Assembly: GCA_029861535.1 (NCBI GenBank)
Contig: JAOTZC010000024.1
Coordinates: 1 to 37,933 of the forward strand
Direction: 5' to 3'
DNA: 37,933 bases
DNA from: Gammaproteobacteria bacterium
Lineage (GTDB): Bacteria > Pseudomonadota > Gammaproteobacteria > Steroidobacterales > Woeseiaceae
Positions 1-8,551 of the stretch are shown one piece after another. The stretch's first letter is position 1, and each line of letters opens with the position of its first letter. The notes beneath the pieces were generated by a model. The model searched no databases. It worked only from the letters and a program-made list of their open reading frames with translations, and was not told the origin of the DNA. The translations under genes and the position numbers were made by a program.

Positions 1-726
1 ACGGCGATCGCCATGTTCGTTAAGGCGACCAAGGGCGGCGCAAGCGGTGGCACTATTGCCAGCTTGATAAACGTAATTAAGGAAAGTCGCGCCGATCGTT
101 CGATCGCCCGGACTTTGGTCGATCCCTATGGACTAAATCCGAACGGCGAACGTGACGGACCGGATCGACGCGACCAACAAAAGGCGCTCTATGACAACGT
201 CGCAAATCTCTGGACGGCACCGTTCGTCATGGCAACCATAAACACCAAAGTTATTCGGCGCAGTCATGCGTTACTAGATTATCCGTACGGACACGAATTT
301 CGATATCGGGAAGCGATAATGACCGGGCCCGGAATCGGTGGATGGTTCAAAGCAACAGTCATTTCGCTGATCTTCAGTGCCGCTATGTTGGCCGTTTCGT
401 ACGAATTCACGCGCGGACTGCTCGAGCGCTTCGTACTCACAAAACCGGGCGATGGCCCAGATAAGGTCACGCGCGAAACCGGCTTTTTCGACTTGCGCCA
501 GTACGGGACGCTGGCCGATGGCTCGATAATTCGAAGCAAGATCGTTGGCGACCGCGACCCCGGTTATGGTTCGACCAGCAAGATGCTTGCGGAATGCGCT
601 GTCTGCATTGCCAAAGATGAGCTCGGCGGCGACGGTGGCGTACTGACACCTGCGTCGGCAATGGGCGACGCGTTGCTGGGCCGGTTACAGTCAAATGCCG
701 GCCTGAGTTTCGAAATTCTCGACTAG
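1..726 (+). CDS. Saccharopine dehydrogenase-like NAD(P)-binding reductase, C-terminal part (5' end cut by window)
   Basis: The reading frame is open from base 1, so this is the last ~241 residues of a longer protein (the family is usually about 400 residues). The visible part lacks the N-terminal Rossmann nucleotide-binding half. It resembles the C-terminal half of the saccharopine dehydrogenase / trans-acting enoyl reductase family. Matching parts are an early G-T-I-A-S segment, a hydrophobic stretch near residues 110-125 and a closing GGVLTPASAMGD-type helix typical of these proteins. Such enzymes are membrane-associated oxidoreductases of poorly known substrate, sometimes lipid-related. 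The stop codon overlaps the stop of the convergent DUF1684 gene by three bases. Family assignment is fairly sure; substrate is unknown. Confidence 0.75.
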   Translation, partial: TAIAMFVKATKGGASGGTIASLINVIKESRADRSIARTLVDPYGLNPNGERDGPDRRDQQKALYDNVANLWTAPFVMATINTKVIRRSHALLDYPYGHEFRYREAIMTGPGIGGWFKATVISLIFSAAMLAVSYEFTRGLLERFVLTKPGDGPDKVTRETGFFDLRQYGTLADGSIIRSKIVGDRDPGYGSTSKMLAECAVCIAKDELGGDGGVLTPASAMGDALLGRLQSNAGLSFEILD

Positions 727-1658
727 AGCTGCGCCCCGACGTGTAACGTCGATTCGAATTTTTCGCCGGCCTCAACCGCAATGCGTAGACGGTTTCTCGG
801 CGACGCAACCGGACATGTCGAGAAATCATTAAACGCGCACGGCGGATTGTAGGATAGATTAAAGTCGAGAATGGTGCGGCCGTCTTCGCCCGGCATTTCC
901 GCGTACAAAAATCGACCAGCCGGATAAGTCTCACCGCCGCTTGTAGCATCGCCGAATACGAAAAATAGGCGCTCACCCGATTCATACGCTTCCAACGTGA
1001 ATCGTTCACCGCCGTAATCGAATTCGACAATGCCTGGCGAGATTGGATTCCAACCGAGACCTTCGATGACCGTGTTTACGTTCATTATTTTCGGCTCTTC
1101 ATAACGACGTAGTGTCGCAGTCACACGCCAGTCGTACTCAACGTTGAAATAGGGTATCGGCGGAAATGCGACCAGTGCCGGATGTTCCAGGTCGCGCAGT
1201 CTTACAGCCAGTTTGCCGTCACGATTGATCACAGTCCAAGAAAGCGATTCAAACGTTGCGGTTACTAACTGATCAGACAAGTCGTCGGGCATAAATACCG
1301 ACTCGACTCGCCGATCGTCGATACGAACGTCAACGCCGTTTTCGACCGTCATTTGGATGCCACCATTTGCAGGCTCAAATTCGCCGATGCGCGCTGCGCT
1401 GCCAGGAAAAATGAAGTCGTTGGCTGAATCAGCACCAAAACTGCTTTTGCCGTCCGGAAGCCAAAAGAGTCCAGCAAGATTCAGGTAGCCTCCGGGCGCT
1501 TTGAGTCGGGCTAGTCGATCAACCCGCCAGGTTTTGACGGTCTCGGCATGAGCGGCAATATCGACGGATTCCGAAGTCCGAGACACTCCCGAAGTATTAT
1601 CGGAACTGCAGGCAACAAACGATACCTGCAGCAGCGCGATCGCAATAGTCAGTTTCAT
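723..1658 (-). CDS. DUF1684 domain lipoprotein
   Basis: This is a protein of about 311 residues. It has a short lipoprotein signal (MKLTIAIALLQVSFVAC, lipid-attachment Cys about residue 17), so it is likely anchored in the envelope. The rest is a DUF1684 domain. It opens with a W-R-x-x-R-x-x-x-L-x-x-P-x-G-Y-L-N-L-A-G-L-F-W-L segment. It ends with a YNPPCAFNDFSTCP-type motif, carrying two cysteines, that is characteristic of the family. The biochemical function is not known. An in-frame ATG five codons upstream (1673) is possible; the 1658 start gives the more compact signal peptide. It is divergent from srkA, with the two 5' ends only about 60 bases apart, and convergent with the preceding gene. 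Confidence 0.8.
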   Translation of the reverse strand: MKLTIAIALLQVSFVACSSDNTSGVSRTSESVDIAAHAETVKTWRVDRLARLKAPGGYLNLAGLFWLPDGKSSFGADSANDFIFPGSAARIGEFEPANGGIQMTVENGVDVRIDDRRVESVFMPDDLSDQLVTATFESLSWTVINRDGKLAVRLRDLEHPALVAFPPIPYFNVEYDWRVTATLRRYEEPKIMNVNTVIEGLGWNPISPGIVEFDYGGERFTLEAYESGERLFFVFGDATSGGETYPAGRFLYAEMPGEDGRTILDFNLSYNPPCAFNDFSTCPVASPRNRLRIAVEAGEKFESTLHVGAQL

Positions 1659-1720
1659 GATTGATGGCGTCATCCGGATACACTAGCACTATAATGCGCC
1701 ACCCCGCGCGGATATTTCGA

Positions 1721-2722
1721 ATGACACAAGCCGACGAATCAACTCTCGCGTATACCAACCTGCAGCCGGACGACATTTTCGAGACTCTCGATGATCTCGG
1801 TTATGTCTGCAACGGTCGCTTTCTCGCGTTGAACAGCTACGAGAATCGGGTTTACAAACTTGGCATCGATGATGCCGACGATATCGTCGTCAAATTCTAC
1901 CGGCCGGGTCGATGGAGCGATGATGCAATTCGTGAAGAGCACGAATTCACCATCGAACTCGAGCACCAAGAAATTCCGGTCGTCTCCCCGATCTCGATTG
2001 ACGACGAGACTCTTTTCAAGACCGGCCCATTTCGGCTGGCCGTTTATCCTTGCCGCGGCGGACGCGCGCCGGATCTGGACAACGACAAGCAGTTGCGACA
2101 GCTCGGTCGGTTTGTCGGACGCATGCATCTCGTAGGCGAAACCCGTGAATTCGAATACCGACCGCGCGTCGATATTGAGAGTTATGGACTCGCATCACGA
2201 GACTTTCTGCTCGACGAGGCGTTTATTCCCGACGAAATGTGCGACGTTTACGACAGCATCGCCGACCTTGTAATCGATGGCGTCGAACGATGCAGTGAAC
2301 GCGCCGGGTCGTTTCGCGAGATTCGACTGCACGCAGATTTTCACCCGGGCAATGTGTTAATTGCCGGCGAGGCGTTTCATATCGTCGATCTAGATGACGC
2401 CCGGAGCGGTCCGGCCGTGCAAGACCTCTGGATGTTTATGTCCGGAGATCGCGATGAGCAAACGCCGCAACTCACGGCCTTGCTTGAGGGTTACCAGGAG
2501 TTTCGCCCCTTCGACGCGCGTGAGCTGCATCTTGTCGAAGCGTTGCGAAGCCTCAGGATCATGCATTATGCCGCCTGGATTGCTCGCCGTTGGGGGGACC
2601 CAGCCTTCAAACAGGCGTTTCCATGGTTCAACGCGCGGCGTTACTGGGACGAGCATATTCTTGCATTACGAGAACAAGTGGCGTTAATGCAGGAAGCACC
2701 GCTCGAATGGCGTGACTACTGA
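1721..2722 (+). CDS. srkA: Stress response kinase A (SrkA/YihE family)
   Basis: The protein is 333 residues; E. coli SrkA is 328. SrkA is a cytosolic Ser/Thr protein kinase with a choline-kinase-like fold that protects cells under envelope and oxidative stress. It is recognised by LNSYENRVY (residues 38-45), VVKFYRPGRW (56-65), the catalytic loop HADFHPGN (204-211, likely catalytic Asp206) and the metal-binding VDLDDARSGPAVQDLW (from 222, Asp223). All of these match the E. coli protein closely. An upstream in-frame ATG at 1661 would add 20 residues with no counterpart in the family and would run into the divergent gene, so 1721 was chosen. In E. coli, srkA is followed by dsbA; here it is followed by a convergent amidotransferase gene. 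Confidence 0.92.
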   Translation: MTQADESTLAYTNLQPDDIFETLDDLGYVCNGRFLALNSYENRVYKLGIDDADDIVVKFYRPGRWSDDAIREEHEFTIELEHQEIPVVSPISIDDETLFKTGPFRLAVYPCRGGRAPDLDNDKQLRQLGRFVGRMHLVGETREFEYRPRVDIESYGLASRDFLLDEAFIPDEMCDVYDSIADLVIDGVERCSERAGSFREIRLHADFHPGNVLIAGEAFHIVDLDDARSGPAVQDLWMFMSGDRDEQTPQLTALLEGYQEFRPFDARELHLVEALRSLRIMHYAAWIARRWGDPAFKQAFPWFNARRYWDEHILALREQVALMQEAPLEWRDY

Positions 2723-2729
2723 CGCGCTT

Positions 2730-3482
2730 TTAGCGCGACGGCAAGGTACGACGCCGGCCACCGAACTCGAATCGCTCAATCCAACGCGAAAATGTTTCGC
2801 GACTCAAGGATTGCAGCGCATCAATATTTTCCGGTATCTGTCGCGATATTGTGTTTGGGTGGATGTGGCCGCGTTCCGCAGCGAGCACCTGCTGATGGTC
2901 CGGAATAGATAACCAGCGTTCGATTAGAGCCGCGTCGGCTTCAAGATGAAACTGAAAACCGTACGCATGCTCGCCGTGGCGAAAAGCCTGCACATGACTG
3001 GCCGGTGAACTGGCGAGATGCACGACGTTGTCCGGTAGTTCAATGCCATCTTCATGCCATTGAAACACGCGCTGATTCCGAGCGAACGTCGACAGAACCG
3101 GATCGTTGGCGCCTGCGTCAGTCAACTCGACGTCGTACCAACCGATCTCACGCACCGCATTTCGTGACACGTTGCCGCCCAGAGCCTTCGCCAGCAACTG
3201 CGCGCCGAGGCAGATTCCGAGTACTGACATATCACGCTCTACCGCCTCGCGGATAATTTCGACCTCGGTGATCAGGTTCGGATATGAATCGATCTGATCC
3301 GAATTCATCGGGCCGCCCAGTACGATGATTGCGACGTATTTGTCGAGGGATGGGCGCTGCGCCGAATCACGACCGAAGTTGACGTAGCGGATTCTGAAAC
3401 CAGCGTCCTTTAGCAACGGGTCCAGGGTACCGAGCGGCTCGTATGGAACATGTTGAAATACAAGAATTTTCGGTCTGGGCAT
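2730..3482 (-). CDS. Type 1 (class I) glutamine amidotransferase, GMP-synthase-like
   Basis: The protein is 250 residues and consists of a single class I glutamine amidotransferase domain. The catalytic triad is visible: Cys91 in GICLGAQ (nucleophile elbow), and His179 and Glu181 in FQFHLEA. A LGGPMNSD segment (residues 55-62) and QWHEDG (141-146) support the GMP-synthase-like subgroup. Stand-alone members hydrolyse glutamine, or have a glutamyl-peptide or other amide as substrate. No synthase partner lies next to it. An in-frame start at 3623 would add 47 unconvincing residues; the chosen ATG is followed directly by PRPKILVFQH, the first beta strand. The 224 bases upstream to the next gene hold nothing recognisable. 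Confidence 0.85.
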   Translation of the reverse strand: MPRPKILVFQHVPYEPLGTLDPLLKDAGFRIRYVNFGRDSAQRPSLDKYVAIIVLGGPMNSDQIDSYPNLITEVEIIREAVERDMSVLGICLGAQLLAKALGGNVSRNAVREIGWYDVELTDAGANDPVLSTFARNQRVFQWHEDGIELPDNVVHLASSPASHVQAFRHGEHAYGFQFHLEADAALIERWLSIPDHQQVLAAERGHIHPNTISRQIPENIDALQSLSRETFSRWIERFEFGGRRRTLPSR

Positions 3483-3706
3483 TTTTGTGGCGCTGCTTTG
3501 AGTCCCGCGTTGGAAGTCAACAATAAGTCTGTCGTTTATACCGATACAGGGCTGCCGCGGGAAGTTTCCCAATGTATTGCACTGCAAGGTCCTGGGTACT
3601 ACAGTGGATTTGGTCGCCAACACGCATAAATAGTGGAACTTACATGGGCGACAGCCGCTCTGATATAGGGACCAGTTTGGCCGGGACGCATGCGGGACAC
3701 TAGCAT

Positions 3707-4387
3707 TTGATCGCCACGCTTCGTACAGTTTTCATGGGGACGTTGTTCGCATCCCTTGCGGCCGGCTGCGGCTCAAGTGTCGTTCTCGACCCGCCGACGA
3801 TTCCCAAACCTTTGATGACCACGATTCCACTGTCCGTTGGACTTCGCATGCCGGAGAATTTCGAGAGCTTTGTTCACGAAGAGGAAGTTCTTGGCCGAGA
3901 GCAATGGACAATCGATCTCGGTCGTTCAAATGCGGTCTTTTTCGCGCAATTATTCGGCTACATGTTCGAAACTGTAACCGTCGTCAGCGAGGCGGATGAT
4001 CCGTCAATTATGCCGTTCGATGCTCTGATCGAACCCAGTATTGACGAGTTCGAGTTCTCAGTCCCAAACCAAACTAAAACAAATGACTTTGCCGTGTGGA
4101 TTCGTTATCGCATCAAGGTTTACGATCGTGATGGTAAACTGGTCGTTAACTGGCCCGTCAGCGCGTACGGCAAGAGTCAAACCACCGTTATGGGTGGCAA
4201 GGACGCGTTGCAACGGGCTGCAATTCTTGCCATGCGCGATGCGGCGGCATTGATGATTATCAAGTTTGACGAACCGACCCTCATTAGTTCGATCTCTAGC
4301 GATCCTACATCGACCGCCGTTCCAGTCGAAGAAGGCGGCGAAGCGACGGCGCAGGCGACGACGCTCGGAGGAGACAACGATGAATGA
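3707..4387 (+). CDS. Hypothetical lipoprotein, first of a coupled pair
   Basis: This is a 226-residue protein that begins at a TTG codon. Starting there gives an N-terminal region with arginine, a hydrophobic stretch and the lipobox LAAGC (Cys about 21), so it is a predicted lipoprotein. An internal ATG at 3734 would leave a signal without positive charge. The mature part is probably beta-rich, with segments such as DFAVWIRYRIKVYDRDG and LVVNWPVSAYG resembling outer-membrane lipoproteins that process oligomeric secretion factors. No named family is recognised. The last eight bases overlap the next lipoprotein gene, which has its ribosome binding site inside this gene, so the two are almost certainly co-translated and may act together in the envelope. 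Confidence 0.75.
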   Translation: MIATLRTVFMGTLFASLAAGCGSSVVLDPPTIPKPLMTTIPLSVGLRMPENFESFVHEEEVLGREQWTIDLGRSNAVFFAQLFGYMFETVTVVSEADDPSIMPFDALIEPSIDEFEFSVPNQTKTNDFAVWIRYRIKVYDRDGKLVVNWPVSAYGKSQTTVMGGKDALQRAAILAMRDAAALMIIKFDEPTLISSISSDPTSTAVPVEEGGEATAQATTLGGDNDE

Positions 4388-5066
4388 GCTCTGGTCGTCC
4401 ACCGTTGCTTACCGACTGACATTGGTATGCGCCCTGCTTGGCGTCGGCGCAGGATGCGTTACGTCACGGGTTGAGGACGCGCGTGAAGGCATTACCGGCA
4501 TCGCAAGCGACGAGTCTGTGGTGATCATGGCGAAGAGCTATCATCTCGGCAACGAGACGGAAGCCAAGTACATCGCATGCATCGAGAATGCGCTCGCTCG
4601 CGGCTCCAAGGGATTGCGCGTCATCCCGCACAAGCAATTTGTCGATTCCTTGTTTCCATGGTTCGAACCGCGCACCGCTCCGACCGAAACCAAAGGCCTG
4701 CCAAAATTGATGGAACGTCCTGGCGTTGCCGCACAAATCCACGAGCAGGGGGTCCGTTACATTATTTGGCTGGAAGGTGACACCGAAAAAGTCGCCGGCG
4801 GCGGGAGCCTGTCCTGCGCAGCCGGGCCCGGTGGTGGTGGCTGCTTTGGCTTTGCCTGGTGGCAAAACGCCTCCGATTACAACGCATCAGTCTGGGATCT
4901 CGAAGGCCTCGAATCCGCCGGCACGGTTTCCGCTGATGTCAGCGGTACGTCATTTTTGCCCGCCTTGGTTGTGCCGATTCCGCTGATTGCCCGAACACAA
5001 GCGGCGGCGTGCAAGGGACTAGCGAATCAGCTGCGCGCGTTTATTATCAGCGACGAACTAACCTGA
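4380..5066 (+). CDS. Hypothetical lipoprotein, second of a coupled pair
   Basis: This is a 228-residue protein with a signal ending in the lipobox GVGAGC, followed by VTSRVEDAREG. It is therefore a predicted lipoprotein. A strong GGAGGA ribosome binding site about eight bases upstream of the ATG lies inside the preceding gene, and the genes overlap by eight bases. A longer in-frame version from 4266 would carry an arginine run and is rejected. Residues about 140-160 form a glycine- and cysteine-rich stretch (SLSCAAGPGGGGCFGF). This is followed by W-x-x-x-x-x-Y-N-A-S-V-W-D-L, which suggests a beta structure as in surface lipoproteins. No known function can be assigned. Confidence 0.75.
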   Translation: MNELWSSTVAYRLTLVCALLGVGAGCVTSRVEDAREGITGIASDESVVIMAKSYHLGNETEAKYIACIENALARGSKGLRVIPHKQFVDSLFPWFEPRTAPTETKGLPKLMERPGVAAQIHEQGVRYIIWLEGDTEKVAGGGSLSCAAGPGGGGCFGFAWWQNASDYNASVWDLEGLESAGTVSADVSGTSFLPALVVPIPLIARTQAAACKGLANQLRAFIISDELT

Positions 5067-5085
5067 CACAGCGTCGATCTAACGC

Positions 5086-5598
5086 CTACTTCGGGCGTCC
5101 AGCCCGTAGCAATGCGCGTTGGTAATAGTCGGCACTCAGCGACGCAACTTGCACATATTTGCCGCTTGAAGGTGCATGTACGAATCGATTGTTGCCGATA
5201 TACATGCCAACGTGCTGCATTTTTCCTTCAATCGAGAAAAACAACAGGTCGCCCGCCTGCAGGTGGGGGCGGTTTACCGTCGTTGACGAATCCCATAGTT
5301 GGCTGGTCGTTCGTGGCAGCACTTTTCCGGCCCGTAGGTACGAATACTGCACAAGCCCGCTACAATCGAAGCCGGACGGCCCGTGGCCGCCATAGCGGTA
5401 CGGCACCCCGACCTGCTGCATTGCTATCGTCACCGCATGTTCGCCAACATCAGCTGCGACAGCCCTGCGTGTTGCCGGCGCGGATCTGTAGTCTTCCGCG
5501 GTTGGCCTTTCCGGGGAACCGCCGCAACCGGAGAGCATGCCGGCCGCCATCAGAATCGCGGCAAGGCCGGGAATGCGAATGGTGAGCTGGGCTATCAT
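5086..5598 (-). CDS. NlpC/P60 family peptidoglycan endopeptidase, lipoprotein
   Basis: The protein is 170 residues with lipobox MLSGC (Cys25), so it is probably an outer-membrane lipoprotein facing the periplasm. The NlpC/P60 domain fills residues 52-168. Cys79 in GFDCSGLVQY is the nucleophile, His129 in MQHVGMYIG the base, and His141 in FVHAPSSGK the third polar residue. PRTTSQLWD (95-103) is also typical. The family cleaves D-Glu/mDAP cross-bridge peptides and includes E. coli MepS (Spr) and NlpC. The start at 5598 was chosen because the upstream ATG (5640) would only lengthen the region before the signal. It is convergent with the lipoprotein pair and divergent from the metallopeptidase gene. 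Confidence 0.9.
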   Translation of the reverse strand: MIAQLTIRIPGLAAILMAAGMLSGCGGSPERPTAEDYRSAPATRRAVAADVGEHAVTIAMQQVGVPYRYGGHGPSGFDCSGLVQYSYLRAGKVLPRTTSQLWDSSTTVNRPHLQAGDLLFFSIEGKMQHVGMYIGNNRFVHAPSSGKYVQVASLSADYYQRALLRAGRPK

Positions 5599-5655
5599 AG
5601 CGGCCACTCCGGCTGATTGGATATTCAAGTGTAAGGGCACTGCCCTGAATCTGCC

Positions 5656-6975
5656 ATGAACTGCATCTCACGTAAGCGCCTGCGCGGCGCGCCGCCTAAT
5701 CATGTCCATCTTCTCGCCCATCGTGCTCTGATCCTGGGTGCCGCATGCCTTGCGGCCTGCGGCGTACCGGTAGCCGAATCGCAGGCGAGTGACGACGATA
5801 CTGAGTACACGCTCAACTACCTTGTCACGCCGGTGCCGGGGGAGCAGCTCATTGACGTGGTTATTGAGCTCGAGCAAGGACGTTATTTGCTGCGTGAAAT
5901 GCGCTTTGATGCAGACGGTGTCGCCGACATCCGCGGCGATGGTGACCTTGAGATCAGCGATAATCGAGTGCGCTGGCATCCGCCGAAGGGAGGCGGCAAG
6001 TTGTCCTGGCAGGTCAAGCTCGGAAATAAGCGCAATGGCGACGGCTACGATAGCTGGCTCAATCGTAGCTGGGGCCTGTTTCGCGCCGAGGACATAATTC
6101 CGCGAGCCGCCACCCGCACGCTCAAGGGTGCGACCGCCGATACACGCTTGGTGTTCGACCTGCCGCGACGCTGGTCGGTGGTCACTGAATACGCCACCGC
6201 CGACGGGCGATTACACGTCGCAAAAGAAGGTCGGCGCTTTGCGCAGCCGTCTGGCTGGATTGTCATGGGCGAGCTTGGCGTACGCCGCGATAATATTGCC
6301 GGGGTTCGCGTGGCCATCGCCGGCCCGGAAAATCAGCAAATACGTCGCCTCGACATGCTTGCGCTCTTGAACTGGACGTTGCCTGAACTTGCCCGAATCT
6401 TGCCCGAGCTACCGCCAAGGTTGACCGTTGTCAGCGCCGGCGAACCGATGTGGCGCGGCGGATTGTCGGCGCCACAATCGATCTACATTCATGCAGATCG
6501 TCCATTGATCAGCGAAAACGGTACCAGTGCATTGATACACGAGACGATGCACGTCGCCCTTGGCATGCGCGCAGAGCGTGGTTACGACTGGATCGTTGAG
6601 GGGTTGGCGGAATATTACTCGCTCGAACTTTTGCGTCGCAGCGGAACATTGACACCGCGACGTCATGCCACGGCACTTGAGCGAATGGCGAACTGGTCAA
6701 AAACCGCGCGAACACTTTGCGCCACGTCGTCAAGCGGCGCAACGACGGCCCTGGCGGTGCTTAAAATGCGCGACCTGGATGCTGAAATCAAAGCAGCCAC
6801 GTCTGGCGAGGCTAGCCTTGACGACGTACTGGGTGCGATGGTCGACAGTGATGACGCGGTCAACCTTGCATTACTTCAGTTGGCGGCGAGCAATATTATT
6901 GGGCAAAAATCTGACACGCTGCACATCGGCAAACTGCCCGGCTGCCGTAAACTGTCGCTCGCCGATAACCCGTAA
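5656..6975 (+). CDS. Putative HExxH zinc metallopeptidase, lipoprotein
   Basis: The protein is 439 residues. An arginine-rich N-terminus leads to a hydrophobic segment and lipobox LAAC (Cys about 35), so it is likely anchored in the envelope. Residues 50-230 are beta-rich and recall the N-terminal domain of M61/M1-like peptidases. The active-site motif is HETMH (His295, Glu296, His299), followed by DWIVEGLAEYYS with Glu315 as the probable third zinc ligand, as in gluzincins. The rest is helical. It is shorter than true M61 glycyl aminopeptidases and has no PDZ domain. The downstream AAA ATPase gene begins 11 bases after the stop, so the two probably share a transcript. The substrate is unknown. 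Confidence 0.75.
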   Translation: MNCISRKRLRGAPPNHVHLLAHRALILGAACLAACGVPVAESQASDDDTEYTLNYLVTPVPGEQLIDVVIELEQGRYLLREMRFDADGVADIRGDGDLEISDNRVRWHPPKGGGKLSWQVKLGNKRNGDGYDSWLNRSWGLFRAEDIIPRAATRTLKGATADTRLVFDLPRRWSVVTEYATADGRLHVAKEGRRFAQPSGWIVMGELGVRRDNIAGVRVAIAGPENQQIRRLDMLALLNWTLPELARILPELPPRLTVVSAGEPMWRGGLSAPQSIYIHADRPLISENGTSALIHETMHVALGMRAERGYDWIVEGLAEYYSLELLRRSGTLTPRRHATALERMANWSKTARTLCATSSSGATTALAVLKMRDLDAEIKAATSGEASLDDVLGAMVDSDDAVNLALLQLAASNIIGQKSDTLHIGKLPGCRKLSLADNP

Positions 6976-6986
6976 TTCAAGTCTCT

Positions 6987-8477
6987 ATGGACCAGCGACA
7001 CGACCTTGAACTGATACTGCAGTCGCGTACCCCGATCGTTACGATTGAAACGCAGGATGAAACTCGCATCCTTGAGATGTTGAAGTCCATCAACCTGGCT
7101 GCCGCTAATACTCAATATGTACCTCTGTTTCGGTGGACGATTACCGACGGTCTGCAGCGCCTCGATATCGATCTCGAACCACAAACCATAAATTCCCAAC
7201 CGACGGACGTGCTTAAACACATTCGAGCGGTTGCCAAGCCAGGCGTATACGTGCTGCTCGACTTCCACCCATTCATCGAAGATCCCGTCCACGTTCGGCT
7301 GCTTAAAGACATTTGCATGCAAGACCCAGAGCTGCAGCGACAAATTGTATTTATCAGTCATGAAGTCAAGCTACCGAGCGAACTCGAGTCATTCAGCGCA
7401 CGAGTAGACCTCGCGCTGCCGGATGAGGCGGAGCGACAGAAAATCATCGAAAACGTCGCTGACGAATGGTCGCAAGAAAATGCGGGTTCGCGCGTGCAGG
7501 CCGACACTCGCGCTTACAAAATGCTCATTGAGAATCTGGCTGGCTTGACTTACCAGGACACCGAACGGCTCGCCAGAAACGCCATTTACGTTGATGGTGC
7601 TATTACCAAGAGTGATTTGCCCGGCGTCATGCAGGCGAAATACGATCTGCTCAATCGTGGCGGCGCGCTGCACTTTGAATACGATACGGCAAAGTTCACC
7701 GATGTCGGAGGCCTGATCCGCCTGAAAACCTGGCTTTCACAAAGAAAAGCCCCTTTCCGCCGCGAAGAGAGCGCGGCTCATCTCGATCCGCCAAAAGGCA
7801 TATTGCTGATAGGCATTCAAGGCTGCGGAAAAAGTCTGGCGGCAAAAGCGACTGCCGGTATTTTCGGCGTACCGTTACTGAGACTCGATTTCGGTTCCTT
7901 GTACGACAAGTATCACGGCGAGACAGAGCGTAAGCTGCGCGACTCGCTGAATACGGCGGACGTCATGTCACCGTGCGTATTATGGATCGACGAAATAGAA
8001 AAGGGACTCGCCGGCCAGGGTGGCGAAACCGGAACAACGCAGCGCGTGCTGGGCACTTTCCTGACCTGGATGGCTGAAAAATTAACGCGCGTATTTGTCG
8101 TCGCGACGGCGAACGACATCAGTGCGATGCCGCCAGAACTCGTTCGAAAAGGGCGTTTTGACGAGATTTTTTTTGTCGACCTGCCCGACATTCAAATTCG
8201 CGCTGCAATATTTTCCATCCATTTGACGTCACGAGGGCAAGCCCTGAAGAATTTCGACATTGACGCGCTGGCGAACGCAGCCGACGGTTTTTCTGGGGCG
8301 GAAATCGAGCAGGCGCTTGTTGCTGCGCTGTATACGGCGCACGCTAAGGACCAGCCGCTGGCAACCACTCATATCCTCGATGAAATTTGCCAGACGCGGC
8401 CACTATCGGTCGTCATGAGTGAAAACGTATCGGCACTCAGGATGTGGGCCGCGGACCGCACGGTTCCCTGCGACTAA
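6987..8477 (+). CDS. AAA family ATPase, Ycf46-like
   Basis: The protein is 496 residues with a C-terminal classic AAA domain. Walker A is GIQGCGKS (276-283), Walker B VLWIDE (331-336), sensor 1 is Asn376 in ATAND, and arginine-finger candidates are in VRKGRFDE (386-393). The unusual Walker A variant with QGCGKS, plus the N-terminal regulatory region ([14 protein letters not shown]), is the signature of Ycf46-type ATPases. These are known from cyanobacteria and plastids and linked there to regulation of CO2 use; in proteobacteria their client is unknown. It follows the metallopeptidase gene with an 11-base gap. The protein is predicted cytosolic and probably forms a hexamer. Confidence 0.88.
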   Translation: MDQRHDLELILQSRTPIVTIETQDETRILEMLKSINLAAANTQYVPLFRWTITDGLQRLDIDLEPQTINSQPTDVLKHIRAVAKPGVYVLLDFHPFIEDPVHVRLLKDICMQDPELQRQIVFISHEVKLPSELESFSARVDLALPDEAERQKIIENVADEWSQENAGSRVQADTRAYKMLIENLAGLTYQDTERLARNAIYVDGAITKSDLPGVMQAKYDLLNRGGALHFEYDTAKFTDVGGLIRLKTWLSQRKAPFRREESAAHLDPPKGILLIGIQGCGKSLAAKATAGIFGVPLLRLDFGSLYDKYHGETERKLRDSLNTADVMSPCVLWIDEIEKGLAGQGGETGTTQRVLGTFLTWMAEKLTRVFVVATANDISAMPPELVRKGRFDEIFFVDLPDIQIRAAIFSIHLTSRGQALKNFDIDALANAADGFSGAEIEQALVAALYTAHAKDQPLATTHILDEICQTRPLSVVMSENVSALRMWAADRTVPCD

Positions 8478-8551
8478 GACTCCGACCTTATGTAAGGGGC
8501 AGCTCGCACACTCGTAGACTACAACGCGTGCACACGTGCTAATATGCGTGC

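Noticed and set aside
4266..4379. N-terminal extension of the second lipoprotein with a run of arginines
   Set aside because: It overlaps the first lipoprotein gene, and the internal ATG at 4380 has a strong ribosome binding site and a clean lipoprotein signal.
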